From the NCBI GenBank assembly GCA_005888335.1, contig VAWY01000063.1, positions 1 through 23,343 on the forward strand: a DNA stretch of 23,343 nt. The letters run 5' to 3'. A program made the position numbers and the translations under genes. Shown here in pieces: positions 22,631 through 23,343 of the stretch. Source of the DNA: Actinomycetota bacterium. Lineage in GTDB: Bacteria > Actinomycetota > Thermoleophilia > Solirubrobacterales > Solirubrobacteraceae. Below the pieces are notes generated by a model. It was not told the DNA's origin, did no database searches, and saw only the letters and a program-made list of their open reading frames with translations. Within the stretch, counting starts at the first letter, position 1. Each line of letters starts with the position of its first letter.

Positions 22631-23343
22631 GTGTCGAACGCGCTCGCCCAGGAGACCTCGCCGTACCTGCGCCAGCACGCGCACAACCCCGTCGACTGGC
22701 TGCCGTGGGGTGAAGAGGCGCTGCGCCGCGCGCGCGAGCTGGATCGCCCGCTGCTGGTCTCCATCGGCTACAGCGCCTGCCACTGGTGCCACGTCATGGA
22801 GCGCGAGTCCTTCGAGGACGCCGCCACGGCGCGGGCGATGAACGAGAGCTTCGTGTGCGTGAAGGTCGATCGCGAGGAGCGCCCGGACGTCGACGCGCTG
22901 TACATGGAGGCCGTCCAGGCGATGACCGGCCAGGGCGGCTGGCCGTTGAACGTCTTCTGCACGCCCGAGCAGGTGCCGTTCTACGGCGGCACGTACTTCC
23001 CGCCCGATCAGCGCTTCGGGCTGCCGAGCTGGCGGCAGGTCCTGGCCGCGGTGGCCGACGCGTGGGAGCGCGAGCGCGACCGCATCCGCGCGGGCAGCGA
23101 GCAGGTGGCGGCGCGACTGCAGGGCGCCGCCGCGCTGCGTCCGTCCGAGGCGCCGTTCGAGCCCGCCGCCCTGGACCTCGCCGTGGCGGCGCTGCGCGAG
23201 GCCTACGACCCGGAGTGGGGCGGGTTCGGCGGCGCGCCGAAGTTCCCGCCGTCGTCGGTCCTCGAGTTCCTGTTCGCGCGCGGCGAGACAGACATGACGC
23301 TCGGGACGCTGCGGGCGATGGCGGCCGGCGGCATCCACGACCA
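22631..23343 (+). CDS. DUF255/YyaL thioredoxin-domain protein, partial
   Basis: The 5' part of a large protein (about 238 residues visible) that runs off the right edge. The N-terminus ([23 protein letters not shown]) is the unmistakable start of the YyaL/spermatogenesis-associated-protein-20 family. A thioredoxin-like domain follows with the CHWC motif at residues 50-53 and [37 protein letters not shown] begins the second, glycosidase-like (six-hairpin) domain. Complete members are usually 650-700 aa, so roughly two thirds is missing. The function of the family is not established; a redox or sugar-related role has been suggested from the fold. GTG 22631 is chosen because it follows TAGCGT by 9 nt; GTG 22622 is an alternative. 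Confidence 0.9.
   Translation, partial: MSNALAQETSPYLRQHAHNPVDWLPWGEEALRRARELDRPLLVSIGYSACHWCHVMERESFEDAATARAMNESFVCVKVDREERPDVDALYMEAVQAMTGQGGWPLNVFCTPEQVPFYGGTYFPPDQRFGLPSWRQVLAAVADAWERERDRIRAGSEQVAARLQGAAALRPSEAPFEPAALDLAVAALREAYDPEWGGFGGAPKFPPSSVLEFLFARGETDMTLGTLRAMAAGGIHD

Noticed and set aside
22358..23338. A minus-strand open frame opposite the DUF255 gene and ridA
   Set aside because: The plus strand carries the unmistakable YyaL N-terminus and CHWC motif, so the opposite frame is a shadow.
1..23343. CRISPR array, tRNA, rRNA, insertion sequence or prophage
   Set aside because: I found no regularly spaced repeats, no tRNA-like cloverleaf, no rRNA core sequence, and no transposase, integrase or phage structural gene.

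Overview
The window looks like chromosomal DNA from a very high-GC actinobacterium. Codons end almost always in G or C, GTG and TTG starts are common, and many genes appear to be transcribed without a leader. An ATP-dependent LigB-type DNA ligase, secreted cell-wall enzymes and a gamma-glutamylamine-synthetase-type cluster fit Actinomycetota. The overall style suggests Thermoleophilia (Solirubrobacterales), but no rRNA or marker gene is present to prove it. I see no tRNA, rRNA, CRISPR array, phage or transposase gene. Coding density is high and no gene-free stretch exceeds 300 bases; the longest, 3146-3379, holds only promoter-like signals and a small hairpin.

Layout. 1-3145 (minus): acyl-CoA dehydrogenase, then a small SCP-2-like protein, a secreted N-acetylmuramoyl-L-alanine amidase, and a secreted protein of repeated OB-like modules that runs off the left edge. 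3380-7793 (plus): PaaI-type thioesterase, secreted lytic transglycosylase, short AMP-forming acyl-CoA ligase, secreted subtilisin-like protease. 7823-8846: an 81-aa unknown protein divergent from a GntR/FadR-type regulator. 8973-16708: a divergent catabolic block. A glycerol-kinase-like FGGY kinase and a GlpA/LhgO-like FAD oxidoreductase lie on the minus strand. A glutamine-synthetase-like gamma-glutamylamine ligase, an APC permease, an aldehyde dehydrogenase and an SDR lie on the plus strand. 16825-19272: LigB divergent from a D-2-hydroxyacid dehydrogenase. 19345-22604 (minus): RidA, threonine ammonia-lyase, CorA and an unrecognised protein. 22631-end (plus): a DUF255/YyaL thioredoxin-fold protein, cut by the window edge.

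How the genes may work together. The 8.1-16.7 kb block reads as a regulated pathway for importing and oxidising an amine or amino-alcohol (permease, gamma-glutamylation, aldehyde dehydrogenase, SDR), wired head-to-head to a polyol kinase and polyol-phosphate oxidase. A glycerol-plus-amine nutrient such as a glycerophosphoethanolamine breakdown mixture, or an amino-polyol, would use both arms; this is inference. RidA and threonine ammonia-lyase form a known metabolic pair.

The most unusual non-coding signal is a repeated architecture in which a TAN(C/G)GT -10 hexamer ends 6-9 nt before the start codon of eight genes. At three divergent gene pairs these hexamers abut, share bases, or form a palindrome, giving ultra-compact bidirectional promoters. 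A near-perfect 65-bp palindrome that overlaps the stop codon of the regulator, and a 61-bp inverted-repeat element between the oxidoreductase and kinase genes, are also not explained by coding.
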